Both the position numbers and the translations under genes were made by a program. Below are positions 18,474 through 27,231 of a stretch of DNA of 64,000 bases, piece after piece. The notes beneath the pieces are model-generated. The model saw only the letters and a program-made list of their open reading frames with translations. It searched no databases and had not been told where the DNA came from. The stretch is taken from assembly GCF_019132875.1 (NCBI RefSeq), contig NZ_JAHSPF010000003.1, positions 1 to 64,000 of the forward strand, given 5' to 3'. Within the stretch, counting starts at the first letter, position 1, and the number at the start of each line of letters is the position of its first letter. The stretch is from Erwinia phyllosphaerae. Its GTDB lineage: Bacteria; Pseudomonadota; Gammaproteobacteria; Enterobacterales; Enterobacteriaceae.

Positions 18474-19280
18474 TTAATTACGGCGTTTCTGCAAAGAAGA
18501 ATGGATAAAATCTAACGCGTTAATCCTGCGAAAGGTATATTTTAACGCCAGGCCGCCAAAGGCTATAATATAAAGGCCTACATAAAATAAAATTTTCTGG
18601 TTTTTAATGATTTTGTCGATAGCCATAGATTCTTTTTTATCCTGAAATGCCTGACAGATGCCGTTAACCGATCCCAGAGTGATACCGGAGCGCCTTGAAT
18701 AATCGCCCTTGTTATAGCTTGTGTCTGCACAGTTATCAGCGGTAATGGCGGCCTCATTAAACAGGGGTTTTGCTCTTTGATGATTAATAATAAACCAGGG
18801 ATCCTGCTTGCTAAGTTTGACAATTGCGTTTGGGGTTAGTCCGCACAGGGATACAAACAGACCAGACAGAACCAGGAAAAAGAAAGTTAACAGCAATAAA
18901 AAAGTCATACTCCTGGCAGGTTTACTAACGTTAAGCTTAGCAATACTAAACCAGCCCTTTATACCAGAAATCTTCCGAATATCATGGCCATTTTCCTTGA
19001 CCCACTCGGTAAATTTCTCCAGCTCGGCAACATTAGCGGCGTTTAAATTATAGACGGAATTGAATTTATCGACATCGTGTCTCTCTTTATGAAACGTATC
19101 CAGTTTTTTGTTGTAAAAATCTTTCTGACCAACAAATATTGACCAGAGCTTGTCCGTCATACTGTAGCTTGAACCCGTTTTTTTATAAAAATAGAGCCAG
19201 ATGGTAATAATAATTAGCAGGGCCAGAAGTAACTTGAAAAAGGAGTCATATTTTTCGATAAACTGGACAAAGTCTTCCAT
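18474..19280 (-). CDS. Unrecognised membrane protein, AT-rich accessory gene
   Basis: This 268-residue protein has three clear hydrophobic helices: residues 13-31, about 125-147 (MTFLLLLTFFFLVLSGLF), and 230-248 near the C-terminus. A Lys/Asp-rich soluble stretch lies between the first two, and a loop with spaced Cys (DNCADTSYNKG and GICQAF) between the last two, probably periplasmic. Base composition is clearly more AT-rich than the flanks, and no Shine-Dalgarno is obvious. It lies in the island between msyB and mdtG next to an orphan flagellin. I do not recognise a family with confidence; horizontal acquisition is plausible. Confidence 0.7.
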   Translation of the reverse strand: MEDFVQFIEKYDSFFKLLLALLIIITIWLYFYKKTGSSYSMTDKLWSIFVGQKDFYNKKLDTFHKERHDVDKFNSVYNLNAANVAELEKFTEWVKENGHDIRKISGIKGWFSIAKLNVSKPARSMTFLLLLTFFFLVLSGLFVSLCGLTPNAIVKLSKQDPWFIINHQRAKPLFNEAAITADNCADTSYNKGDYSRRSGITLGSVNGICQAFQDKKESMAIDKIIKNQKILFYVGLYIIAFGGLALKYTFRRINALDFIHSSLQKRRN

Positions 19281-19597
19281 AGAGTAAGTGTTGTTTATTG
19301 TTCAGATTGAATGTGAATATTCTCACCGGCCCTGCTGGTAAGCAAGGTATTCAAAATACTTCACAGGTATTTAGCGAATTATTTTTTTGGCTTGAGCCTT
19401 AACGAAATTTTTCTCTCTTCTAAAGAAAAATGGCGGTGGGATTAAAAAAACATATTGCGGGGACAGGAATTATCACGGGCAAGTTTTATGGGGGCCAGAC
19501 AGGATGCCGGGCAAAAAATTGCCTTGCCTTTACATGCTGACCACAAAACTGGCAATAAAAAACCCGGCCGGAGCCGGGTTTACTGAAGCGACAGAAC
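19281..19597. other. Intergenic region between the membrane protein and the orphan flagellin
   Basis: This AT-rich gap must hold the promoter of the membrane-protein gene (leftward) and the end of the flagellin transcript. The flagellin terminator at 19557-19580 is the only clear element. No ORF or RNA gene is supported. Confidence 0.5.
19557..19580 (-). terminator. Flagellin gene terminator
   Basis: On the minus strand AACCCGGC, a 4-nt loop, and GCCGGGTT are followed by a T-run (19557-19562 read as A on the plus strand). It lies 18 bp after the flagellin stop. Confidence 0.9.
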
Positions 19598-20407
19598 TTA
19601 CTGCAGCAGAGACAGAACGCCCTGTGGAACCTGGTTGGCTTTTGACAGCACGGAGGTACCAGCCTGCTGAAGGATCTGCGCCTTCGACATGTTTGAAACT
19701 TCTGTTGCGTAATCAGCATCCTGGATACGTGACTGTGACGCAGTCAGGTTGGTCACAGAAGTGTTCAGGTTGTTGATGGTAGATTCGAAACGGTTCTGAA
19801 TCGCACCCAGGCCGCTACGTGCGGTGTCAACGTCCTTGATGCGCGCATCCAGGTCTGACAGGTCGCCGCCGGTTACGTCGAAGGTTGCGCCCAGGCCAGA
19901 AGTCTGGAAGCCAGCGCCGGACAGGTCGATGCTGATAACGTTAGCGTCGGTAGAGTCGTTCGCGCCAACCTGAATGTTTACGCTGCCGGTAGAGTTGAAG
20001 ATTGCCGTGCCGTTAAAGGTGCTTGCTGCGCCGATACGGTTGATTTCAGACAGGCGTGCGTCAACTTCTTTCTGGATTGAGTCGATGTCGTCGGCGCTGT
20101 TGGTGCCGTTTTTCGCCTGCACGGTCAGTTCACGAATACGCTGTAAGTTGGTGTTGACCTCGTCCAGTGAACCTTCAGCGGTCTGGGTCAGAGAGATACC
20201 GTCGTTGGCGTTACGTGATGCCTGAGTCAGACCTTTGATCTGTGAGCTCATGCGGTTAGCAATCGCTTCGCCCGCGGCGTCGTCTTTAGCGCTGTTGATA
20301 CGCAGGCCGGAAGACAGGCGTTCGATAGCGGTGCTCAGAGAAGCCTGTGATTTGTTCAGGTTGTTCTGAGTGGTCAGTGACATAATGTTAGTATTGATAA
20401 CGGACAT
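19598..20407 (-). CDS. fliC: Orphan short flagellin
   Basis: This 269-residue flagellin has intact D0/D1 ends: N-terminal SVINTNIMSLTTQNNLNKSQ, then ERLSSGLRINSAKDDAAG and NDGISLTQTAEG. The C-terminal part has DADYATEVSNMSKAQILQQAG and ends VPQGVLSLLQ. The surface-exposed D2/D3 region is almost gone, about 60 residues instead of 200 or more in Salmonella FliC. It is exported by the flagellar type III system and polymerises into filament. A near-perfect sigma28 promoter and a terminator flank it, so it is a self-contained unit. No fliD/fliS/fliT or hook genes lie next to it; the flg cluster is 19 kb away. The symbol marks family only; it may be a second flagellin. Confidence 0.93.
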   Translation of the reverse strand: MSVINTNIMSLTTQNNLNKSQASLSTAIERLSSGLRINSAKDDAAGEAIANRMSSQIKGLTQASRNANDGISLTQTAEGSLDEVNTNLQRIRELTVQAKNGTNSADDIDSIQKEVDARLSEINRIGAASTFNGTAIFNSTGSVNIQVGANDSTDANVISIDLSGAGFQTSGLGATFDVTGGDLSDLDARIKDVDTARSGLGAIQNRFESTINNLNTSVTNLTASQSRIQDADYATEVSNMSKAQILQQAGTSVLSKANQVPQGVLSLLQ

Positions 20408-20475
20408 GATCGTTTCCTTAAAATTTTACCAGGGTTCGGATACGGCGCCAGGATGCCCGTCACCGTCTGTATTAT

Positions 20476-20502
20476 TTATCGTCACACACTGAAAAAACTT
20501 TA
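20476..20502 (-). promoter_or_regulatory. Sigma28 (FliA) promoter of the orphan flagellin
   Basis: Read on the minus strand: TAAAGTTT (20495-20502), 11 bp, GACGATAA (20476-20483). The FliA consensus is TAAAGTTT, 11 bp, GCCGATAA, so 15 of 16 positions match with ideal spacing, 68 bp before the start codon. Confidence 0.9.
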
Positions 20503-20614
20503 AACAGAATCGACATAAATCCTGTACAACTGGCCTGGCCAGCACTCTTATCTGATAAATCAAAAGCTTAATTATTTTTTACCGTTAACGGGTGACCTGC
20601 AACGGCTAAATGCA

Positions 20615-20642
20615 TTTACATATTTAAATGTTTAAATATAAT
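20615..20642 (+). promoter_or_regulatory. OYE/ArsR operon promoter with embedded operator
   Basis: TTTACA (20615-20620), a 16-bp spacer, and TATAAT (20637-20642) make a strong sigma70 promoter. A perfect inverted repeat ATATTTAAA-TG-TTTAAATAT (20620-20639) fills the spacer and reaches into both hexamers. It is a fitting operator for the ArsR-type repressor encoded second in the operon. Confidence 0.78.
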
Positions 20643-20674
20643 GGGCGTTTTCAATTAGCAGGATAATGCGCTCT

Positions 20675-21799
20675 ATGAACACTAAAACTCTCTTCACGCC
20701 TTTGCAGATGGGCAATCTGACGTTGCGTAACCGCATTGCGCTGCCGCCGCTGACGCGCTGCCGTAGCGAACAACCAGGCAACATTCCCGGCGAAATGATG
20801 GTGGACTATTACCGTCAGCGCGCCAGCGCCGGTTTTATGATCACCGAAGGAACACAGATTGAACCGCGAGGGCAAGGCTATGCCTGGACACCGGGCATCC
20901 ACAGTGCAGAGCAGATTGCCGGCTGGAAAAAGGTAACGGAAGCTGTTCATCAGGAAGGTGGCACACTATTTTGCCAGCTCTGGCACGTTGGCCGCGTCTC
21001 GCACAGTGCACTCCAGCCGGGTAAACAGCCACCGGTCGCCCCTTCCGCTATTGCGGCAGAAGGCGTACGCGTATTTATTGAAACCGCTCCGGGCGAAGGC
21101 ATGCTTACCGCGCCGGAGATGCCGCGCGAGCTGACAACCGCAGAAGTAAAAGAAATTGTAGAACTGTACCGTAAGGCTGCGGAGAACGCGCAGGAAGCCG
21201 GATTTGATGGCGTAGAGCTGCACGCTGCCAATGGCTATTTGATCAACCAGTTTATTTCGCAGCACAGTAATTTTCGCACCGATGAATATGGTGGCTCGCT
21301 GGCAAACAGGCTGCGTTTTTTACAGGAAATCATCGCGGCGGTCAGCTCGGTGTTTGGCAGCCAGCGCGTAGGCGTAAGATTCGCGCCGCTATTTACCAGC
21401 ACCAGTGAAGAGCGAGTTTATCTGGGCCTGGTAGAAAACGATCCGCAGACCACCTATATCACGGCGGCAAAAATGCTGGACTCGCTTAACGTTGGCTATC
21501 TGTCGATTGCAGAAGCTGACTGGGATAACAGCCCCGATCTGCCGGAAAGCTTCCGCAACGCACTGCGTGACACGTTTCATGGGCCAATTATGTATTCCGG
21601 CCGCTACACGCAACAAAAAGCTGAACACATCCTGCAGCAGGGCTGGGGCGATCTGTTCGGCTTTGGCAGGACTTTTATTGCTAATCCGGATTTACCGCTG
21701 CGTTTAGGCAATGGCTATCCGCTGAACGCTGTGGATGCAGCATCGCTGTATGGCGGCACCCGTAAAGGATATACTGACTATCCGTTTTATCGTTCCTGA
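20675..21799 (+). CDS. Old Yellow Enzyme family flavin oxidoreductase (class I, NemA-like)
   Basis: This 374-residue FMN-dependent ene-reductase has the FMN-site block LPPLTRCRS near residue 27, substrate-binding residues His183 and Asn186 in HAANGYLINQF, and DEYGGSLANRLRF. The C-terminal phosphate site is around SGRYTQ and GFGRTFIANPDLP. Such enzymes reduce activated alkenes, quinones and nitro compounds with NAD(P)H. The ATG at 20675 has AGGA 11 nt upstream; an in-frame ATG at 20666 is too close to it. The arsR-like gene 15 bp downstream and the operator suggest induction by a reactive electrophile, as NemR does for NemA; that is inference. Confidence 0.9.
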   Translation: MNTKTLFTPLQMGNLTLRNRIALPPLTRCRSEQPGNIPGEMMVDYYRQRASAGFMITEGTQIEPRGQGYAWTPGIHSAEQIAGWKKVTEAVHQEGGTLFCQLWHVGRVSHSALQPGKQPPVAPSAIAAEGVRVFIETAPGEGMLTAPEMPRELTTAEVKEIVELYRKAAENAQEAGFDGVELHAANGYLINQFISQHSNFRTDEYGGSLANRLRFLQEIIAAVSSVFGSQRVGVRFAPLFTSTSEERVYLGLVENDPQTTYITAAKMLDSLNVGYLSIAEADWDNSPDLPESFRNALRDTFHGPIMYSGRYTQQKAEHILQQGWGDLFGFGRTFIANPDLPLRLGNGYPLNAVDAASLYGGTRKGYTDYPFYRS

Positions 21800-21814
21800 T
21801 GGTTGTGAGGCTGG

Positions 21815-22129
21815 ATGACCCCTGAAAATGCCATGAAGTTGCTGGCAAACCCAACGCGTATGGCCGTGCTGAGCTGGCTTAAAAACCCGCAGGAGGCTTT
21901 TTCCGGTTACAGCCAGCTATACGATTTTGGGCTATATGGCGTATGCGCCAGCCTTATTCAGGATAAGGCGGGCTTATCACAGCCCGCCACCTCGCTGTGC
22001 CTGAAAGTGTTGCAGGAAGCGGGGCTTCTTGAGGCGAACAAGGTCGGTAAATGGACTTACTATCGCCGCTGTGAACCTCGTATTAGCGAGATCGCCGGAA
22101 TGATGACTCAGTTTCTTAACGAGCTGTAA
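21815..22129 (+). CDS. ArsR/SmtB-family transcriptional repressor
   Basis: This 104-residue winged-helix protein contains LLANPTRMAVLSWL (helix 1/2), KAGLSQPATSLCLKVLQEAGLLEANKVGKWTYYRRCEP in the recognition helix and wing region, and a C-terminal helix. The classic metal motif ELCVCDL is absent. Cys residues lie at CASLIQD, SLCLK and RRCEP, so thiol or redox sensing is possible. It follows the OYE gene by 15 bp and probably represses the operon through the palindrome at 20620-20639. It ends 4 bp before the convergent mdtG stop. Confidence 0.85.
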   Translation: MTPENAMKLLANPTRMAVLSWLKNPQEAFSGYSQLYDFGLYGVCASLIQDKAGLSQPATSLCLKVLQEAGLLEANKVGKWTYYRRCEPRISEIAGMMTQFLNEL

Positions 22130-22133
22130 CCTG

Positions 22134-23354
22134 TTATTCGGCCTGAGCAGTCCGGTAACGTAACGTGTACCAAGAGTAGACCGCGTTAAAAAGTACCACG
22201 CCAGCCGTAACCATAAACACCGCGCGAAAACCCCAGTGGGCAGAGACTACCGCACCCATTAGCGGGCCGGTTACGTTACCGATATCGCGGAAAGACTGGT
22301 TATAGCTAAAAATGCGACCGGCCACGCCGTTGCTGACGTTATAGATCAACAGCGTTTGCACCGCAGGCAGCAGCGCGCCGTCAGCCGCGCCCAGCAAAAA
22401 ACGCAGAATGCCCAGCTGAAGAGGGTTCTGTACCAGCGACATGGGGATCAGCAGCAGCACGGAAACGATCAGCATAGCGATCAGTATACGATCCGGGCCG
22501 ATCCTGTCACCTAACTTGCCCAGCCGTGGCGCGCTGATCAACGCCGCCACCCCCGGAACTGAAGCGATCAGCCCGCTGACGAAGGCCAGATTTTGAATAT
22601 CGCCAGCCAGATCCCGCACGTACAGCGTCAAAATGGGTGCGATAGAGCCTGTCGCAACCTGAATAATCAGCGTGGTGACAAACAGTGACAGCACCAGCTT
22701 TGGCTTCTTAATGGAAGTAAAAACCTCGCGGGCGTGCAGCATATCTTTTTTCTGCACCGGTACAAACTCTTCGCGGATGGCGAACAGCGTCATCAGGAAA
22801 CAGATAAACAGCACGGTGGCGGTAATATAAAAGACGGGGCGCAGGCCGAAGCTGTCTGCCAGCAGGCCGCCAATCAGCGGCCCGATCAGCGCGCCGCTCA
22901 CCGCCCCGGTCGACAGCCATCCCAGCGCCCAGCCGCTTCTTTTGCGCGGTACCTGCGTGGCAATCAGCGCATTCGCATTGGGGACAAATCCGCCCAGCAG
23001 GCCCAGCAGCGCACGCAGCACCAGAAACTGCCAGATAGAGGTCGCCATGCCCATCAAAACCATGATGATTGCCATCCCCAGCGCCGAACGCAGCAGCATG
23101 ATTTTGCGGCCTTTGCGATCGGCCAGGCCTCCCCAGAACGGCGAAGCGATAGCGGAAAACAGAAAGGTAATGCTGAACACCAGACCGGACCACAGGTTCA
23201 GCGCCTCCGGGTCGGTCACGCCAAGCTCTTCTACATAGAGCGGCAGGAAAGGCATCACCAGGCTAAAGGCTACGCCGGTCAGGAAACAGCCGCACCACGC
23301 GATAAACAGATTTTTTTGCCAGTTGATGGCCGAAGGAAAGTCAGTAGTAGCCAT
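22134..23354 (-). CDS. mdtG: MFS drug efflux protein MdtG
   Basis: This 406-residue inner-membrane antiporter has about 12 transmembrane segments. The MFS loop motif appears as [13 protein letters not shown], and LGALADRIGP-like repeats occur in the second half ([13 protein letters not shown]). In E. coli MdtG confers fosfomycin and deoxycholate tolerance. Placement directly before lpxL matches E. coli. Its promoter region carries an exact SlyA consensus box 19 bp before the start. In E. coli the gene is under MarA/SoxS/Rob; a marbox was not identified here. Confidence 0.93.
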   Translation of the reverse strand: MATTDFPSAINWQKNLFIAWCGCFLTGVAFSLVMPFLPLYVEELGVTDPEALNLWSGLVFSITFLFSAIASPFWGGLADRKGRKIMLLRSALGMAIIMVLMGMATSIWQFLVLRALLGLLGGFVPNANALIATQVPRKRSGWALGWLSTGAVSGALIGPLIGGLLADSFGLRPVFYITATVLFICFLMTLFAIREEFVPVQKKDMLHAREVFTSIKKPKLVLSLFVTTLIIQVATGSIAPILTLYVRDLAGDIQNLAFVSGLIASVPGVAALISAPRLGKLGDRIGPDRILIAMLIVSVLLLIPMSLVQNPLQLGILRFLLGAADGALLPAVQTLLIYNVSNGVAGRIFSYNQSFRDIGNVTGPLMGAVVSAHWGFRAVFMVTAGVVLFNAVYSWYTLRYRTAQAE

Positions 23355-23372
23355 AAGCGCCTGTGTATTTTA

Positions 23373-23384
23373 TTAGCAAGCTAA
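23373..23384 (-). promoter_or_regulatory. Exact SlyA consensus box upstream of mdtG
   Basis: TTAGCAAGCTAA matches the published SlyA consensus at all 12 positions. It lies in the mdtG leader or promoter, 19 bp from the start codon, where binding would block transcription. Confidence 0.7.
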
Positions 23385-23478
23385 GTATGCGCTCAAAAAT
23401 ACGGCGTTAATAGCGGAAACCTGAGAAAAAGCGGGCGATTAAGCGGGCGTTGAGGAAGCCGCTCACCGCCCGGATCGG

Positions 23479-24399
23479 TCAATACAGGGAAGGTTCACCC
23501 GCCGGGCGGGTTTTAAAGCGGCGATGCAGCCACATATATTGTTCTGGTGCCATCAGCACGCCATGCTCGACGACTTTGTTCATGCGCGCGGCGGTGGCGG
23601 CTTCATCGTCCAGCGGCATCGCATCTTCCGCAGGCAGGATAACCATCTCGTAGCCTTTGCCGTGTGGCAAACGGCGCGGCACAAAAGGAATAACCGCAGG
23701 CTGACCGCTGCGGATCAGCAAATAGCTGCCTTTGGTCGAGGCGGCTTTTTCCACGCCAAAGAAAGGCACAAAGACGCTGCTTTTTGGGCCATAGTCGTGA
23801 TCGGGCGCGTACCAGATGATATCGCCGTTTTTCAGCGCGCGGATCATGCCTTTCAGATCCTTGCGGTCCAGCATGCTTTTATTTGAGCGCATTCTTCCCC
23901 ACGTTTGCAGCCAGTCGAGCAGCGCATTGTCGTTAGGGCGATACACGCCAATACCGGGGTTATGAATACCGAAAATTCGCGCGCCCAGTTCCAGGGTCAA
24001 AAAGTGCATGCCGATCAGCAGCACACCTTTGCCTTCCTGATGGGCCTTATCAATATGTTCCAGACCGCTTACCTGAAACCATTTGCTGATACGCCAGTCT
24101 GGCCAGAACCAGGCCATGCCGGTTTCAATCAGGCCCATACCGACTGATTCAAAATTACGCACCACCATCGCTTCCCGTTCCGCTTCCGGCATTTCCGGAA
24201 AGCAGAGTTCCAGATTACGGCGGGCAACCTCTACGCGGCGGGTGATAAAACGCATGGCAAGGCGTCCCAGGCCGCAGCCAAGACGATAGAGCAGGGGGTA
24301 GGGCAGCAGCACCAACAGGTAGAGCAAGCCTATACCCAACCAGGTAAACCAATAACGGGGATGCAACAAAGCGCGCGTAAACTGAGGCAGCTGAGTCAT
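23479..24399 (-). CDS. lpxL: Kdo2-lipid IV(A) lauroyltransferase LpxL
   Basis: This 306-residue inner-membrane acyltransferase has an N-terminal membrane helix (about 17-37) and the catalytic HX4E motif [17 protein letters not shown] and [19 protein letters not shown] follow, typical of LpxL/LpxP. It adds the secondary lauroyl chain to lipid A from acyl-ACP. The position after mdtG and before trhO (with one inserted gene) matches lpxL. LpxP, the cold-induced palmitoleoyl paralogue, is the alternative, but synteny favours LpxL. Confidence 0.94.
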   Translation of the reverse strand: MTQLPQFTRALLHPRYWFTWLGIGLLYLLVLLPYPLLYRLGCGLGRLAMRFITRRVEVARRNLELCFPEMPEAEREAMVVRNFESVGMGLIETGMAWFWPDWRISKWFQVSGLEHIDKAHQEGKGVLLIGMHFLTLELGARIFGIHNPGIGVYRPNDNALLDWLQTWGRMRSNKSMLDRKDLKGMIRALKNGDIIWYAPDHDYGPKSSVFVPFFGVEKAASTKGSYLLIRSGQPAVIPFVPRRLPHGKGYEMVILPAEDAMPLDDEAATAARMNKVVEHGVLMAPEQYMWLHRRFKTRPAGEPSLY

Positions 24400-24555
24400 G
24401 AGTGTCCAGATCGTAAAAAGGGCATTATTATGCTGCCCGGAATTTATTGTTTATGACCTATTGTGCCATTTTTTGACGGTAAACTGAATTAATGCGTGGG
24501 GATTCAAGCGGTTTATAACGCCAGACGCACGATGGCGCTGGCGTTAACAGGTACA

Positions 24556-25650
24556 TCAGGAGTTAAACAGGCCTTTTACTTCATGCGGTTCGCAGCGCCA
24601 GTACTGCTCTGGTGCATCAACTTTTGCACCCAGGGCGGCAGCGGCATGCCACGGCCAGCGTGGGTTATATAACATGCCGCGCGCCAGGGCGACCATATCG
24701 GCCTCCTGCTCTACCAGCACGGCCTCAGCCTGATGTGGCTCGGTGATCAGCCCCACAGCAATAACCGGAACAGACACTTCTTTTTTAATCGCCGCGGAGA
24801 AAGGCACCTGATAGTTCGGGCCTACGCTGATTTTCTGCTCTGGCGCCAGGCCGCCGCTGGAGACGTGAATATAGGCACAGCCTTCTGCAGCCAGCGCTTT
24901 ACTCAGTGCCACAGACTGTTCCAGATCCCAGCCGCCGTTCACCCAGTCAGTCGCGGAAATGCGCACGCCAACCGGCTTGTCCGCCGGGAAGACGCGGCGC
25001 ACTTCACGGAAAACTTCCAGCGTCAGACGCATCCGGTTTTCCAGCGAGCCGCCATACTTATCTTCACGCTTATTGGACAGTGGCGATAAAAACTCATGCA
25101 GCAGATAACCGTGCGCGGCATGAACCTCAATCAGATCCAGGCCCAGGCGGTCGGCACGGATGGCGCTATCGACAAACGCCTGCTTAATCTCTTTAATACG
25201 CTCGGCGGTCAGCGCCAGCGGCGTATTGTCGCCCTCGTCAAAAGGGACGGCGGAAGGCGCGGAGGTCTGCCAGCCACCCTGTTCCGGCTGCAAAAATTTG
25301 CCGCCGTGCCACGGTACATCGGTAGAGGCCTTGCGTCCGGCATGGGCGAGCTGAATGCCGATCGGCATTTTGGAATATTTACGCACGTCGTGCAGCACTT
25401 CGCCCAGCGCCTGTTCGGTCTGGTCATCCCACAGCCCTAAATCCTGCGGCGTGATGCGTCCGGCAGGCTCAATCGCTGCGGCTTCAATAATTAACAGTCC
25501 CGCCCCGGAAAGCGCCAGATGGCCAAGATGAATGCGGTGCCATGCTGTTGCTTTGCCGTGCTCGGCGGAATACTGACACATAGGGGCAATGGCGATACGG
25601 TTTTTAAGCGTTAACTTACCCAGACTGATTGGGCTAAATAGCTGGCTCAT
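24556..25650 (-). CDS. YqjM-class (class II) Old Yellow Enzyme
   Basis: This 364-residue FMN oxidoreductase of the YqjM group carries PMCQYS near the N-terminus (Cys25 and Tyr27, the flavin-tuning Cys of YqjM). The HxxH active-site pair lies in VHAAHGYLLHEFLSP, with KYGGSLENRMRL and VALARGMLYNPRWPWHAA at the C-terminal phosphate site. It reduces alpha,beta-unsaturated carbonyls with NADPH. The start follows GGAGAAAG. It is inserted between lpxL and trhO, which are adjacent in E. coli, and is the second OYE within 5 kb, of a different class. Confidence 0.92.
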   Translation of the reverse strand: MSQLFSPISLGKLTLKNRIAIAPMCQYSAEHGKATAWHRIHLGHLALSGAGLLIIEAAAIEPAGRITPQDLGLWDDQTEQALGEVLHDVRKYSKMPIGIQLAHAGRKASTDVPWHGGKFLQPEQGGWQTSAPSAVPFDEGDNTPLALTAERIKEIKQAFVDSAIRADRLGLDLIEVHAAHGYLLHEFLSPLSNKREDKYGGSLENRMRLTLEVFREVRRVFPADKPVGVRISATDWVNGGWDLEQSVALSKALAAEGCAYIHVSSGGLAPEQKISVGPNYQVPFSAAIKKEVSVPVIAVGLITEPHQAEAVLVEQEADMVALARGMLYNPRWPWHAAAALGAKVDAPEQYWRCEPHEVKGLFNS

Positions 25651-25789
25651 GCACTTTCTCCATAAATGTAAGACTGAACAGGCTAACTATAGGCAGATTT
25701 TTTTGTGATGTTGGTCAGGATATGCTTTTTTGTCACTTGCATAACGCCAGCTTCGGTAGCTTCTTTTTTACAAACCCGCTGGATTTCGG

Positions 25790-25817
25790 TTTGATTCTGA
25801 CAACATTCAGGTATGAT
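25790..25817 (+). promoter_or_regulatory. Candidate trhO promoter
   Basis: TTTGAT (25790-25795), 16 bp, TATGAT (25812-25817), about 41 bp before the trhO start codon. It is a moderate sigma70 match on an otherwise gene-free stretch. Confidence 0.5.
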
Positions 25818-25858
25818 AGCGCCCGCAAAATTTCTCAAAAGTCGCAGGAACGTACACC

Positions 25859-26911
25859 ATGCCAGTGTTACATAACCTTGTTTCTAATGAAGAGCTGAAA
25901 GCGCGGATGCTGGCCGAGACCGAGCCGCGTACCACAGTCTCCTTCTACAAGTATTTCACCATCAACGATCCAAAAGCCTTCCGTGATGCGCTTTATATCG
26001 CCTTAACAAAATTAAAAGTCTTTGGTCGCGTTTACGTCGCTGCGGAAGGTATTAACGCGCAGATCAGCGTACCGGCCAGCCAGTACGAAGCGATGAAGGC
26101 GATGCTGTACGCTTTCGATCCGGCGCTGGATAACCTGCGCATGAATATCGCGCTCGACGATGATGGAAAATCGTTCTGGGTGCTGCGCCTGAAAGTGCGC
26201 GAACGCATCGTTGCCGACGGTATTACCGATGAAACTTTTGACGCCAGCGACGTTGGCGGCTATCTCAAGGCGGGCGAAGTCAACGCCATGCTGGACGATC
26301 CGGACGCGGTTTTTGTCGATATGCGTAACCACTATGAATATGAAGTGGGCCATTTTGACAACGCGCTGGAAATTCCGGCGGACACCTTCCGCGATCAGCT
26401 GCCAATGGCGGTTGATATGCTGCAGGACAACAAAGACAAAAAAATCGTGATGTACTGCACCGGCGGTATTCGCTGTGAAAAAGCCAGCGCGTGGATGCGT
26501 CACAACGGCTTTGAAAATGTTTATCACATTGAAGGCGGGATTATTGAGTACGCCCGTCGCGCGCGCGAGCAGGGCTTGCCGGTACGCTTCAAGGGGAAAA
26601 ACTTTGTCTTTGACGAGCGTATGGGCGAACGTATTTCAGAAGATGTTATCGCACATTGCCACCAGTGCGGGACGGCCTGCGATACGCATGTAAACTGTAA
26701 AAACGACGGTTGTCATCTGCTGTTTATCCAGTGTCCGAGCTGCGCGGAAAAATATCACGATTGCTGTAGCCCAATCTGCATGGAAGAGCTGGCGCTAACG
26801 CCGGAAGAGCAGCGTGCTCGCCGGGCGGGACGCGAAAACGGCAATAAAATTTTCAACAAGTCGCGCGGCTTGCTGAATATGACGCTGAAAATCCCCACGC
26901 CGGATAATTAA
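25859..26911 (+). CDS. trhO: tRNA uridine(34) hydroxylase TrhO (YceA)
   Basis: This 350-residue protein has an N-terminal acylphosphatase-like/UPF0176 domain. A rhodanese domain follows with the active-site loop CTGGIRC (Cys200 and Cys206). The C-terminal Cys-rich module ([19 protein letters not shown], then [16 protein letters not shown] in the continuation) probably binds zinc. TrhO makes 5-hydroxyuridine at tRNA position 34 using oxygen, the first step of cmo5U. AGGA precedes the ATG. It is monocistronic, with a hairpin after the stop. Confidence 0.96.
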   Translation: MPVLHNLVSNEELKARMLAETEPRTTVSFYKYFTINDPKAFRDALYIALTKLKVFGRVYVAAEGINAQISVPASQYEAMKAMLYAFDPALDNLRMNIALDDDGKSFWVLRLKVRERIVADGITDETFDASDVGGYLKAGEVNAMLDDPDAVFVDMRNHYEYEVGHFDNALEIPADTFRDQLPMAVDMLQDNKDKKIVMYCTGGIRCEKASAWMRHNGFENVYHIEGGIIEYARRAREQGLPVRFKGKNFVFDERMGERISEDVIAHCHQCGTACDTHVNCKNDGCHLLFIQCPSCAEKYHDCCSPICMEELALTPEEQRARRAGRENGNKIFNKSRGLLNMTLKIPTPDN

Positions 26912-27231
26912 GTTTTCAGCGCAGTTACCGGCACGGACGCCGGTCGCTTTTATATTTTTGAGCTTATCAGGCCCATATTATGCGGTTTGGTATTGGCTAA
27001 AGCCGCCGATTCTCATGGGCATTCTCTGACCCCCTGCTTGCTGAACGCTCGTCCTCATTGGCCGTTGCGGCATCTCTGCTTGCATAATGATGCCGTTGAT
27101 AGTTACAACATACTAAAAACACCGTTTAGCGTCGGCTTTGGCTACGGAGTATGCTGGCTTATCTCAGAGCATGACAGCTGGTCAATAATTCATGTACCAG
27201 CTGCTAACACAGTTCGACAAAAGGGAAAACA
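26912..27231. other. Intergenic region between trhO and the FMN reductase
   Basis: This gap contains a hairpin (ACCGGC, loop ACGGAC, GCCGGT at 26927-26944) followed by CGCTTTTATATTTTT, a moderate terminator for trhO. An 82-codon frame at 26987-27235 has no ribosome-binding site or recognisable content and is not called. The FMN reductase promoter must lie here but is not obvious. Confidence 0.5.
26927..26959 (+). terminator. trhO terminator
   Basis: The 6-bp stem ACCGGC/GCCGGT with a 6-nt loop is followed within a few bases by a broken T-run, 16 bp after the trhO stop codon. Confidence 0.55.

Noticed and set aside
19598-20407. Invertible-promoter (phase variation) system for the orphan flagellin
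   Set aside because: No hin-like recombinase and no long inverted repeats flank the promoter within the visible sequence.
18474-22129. Prophage or integrative element
   Set aside because: No integrase, att-like direct repeats, tRNA or phage structural gene was seen around the island; only the accessory genes are supported.
22734-23384. 216-codon plus-strand ORF opposite mdtG
   Set aside because: Gln/Arg/His-rich shadow of a membrane protein gene with no recognisable domain.
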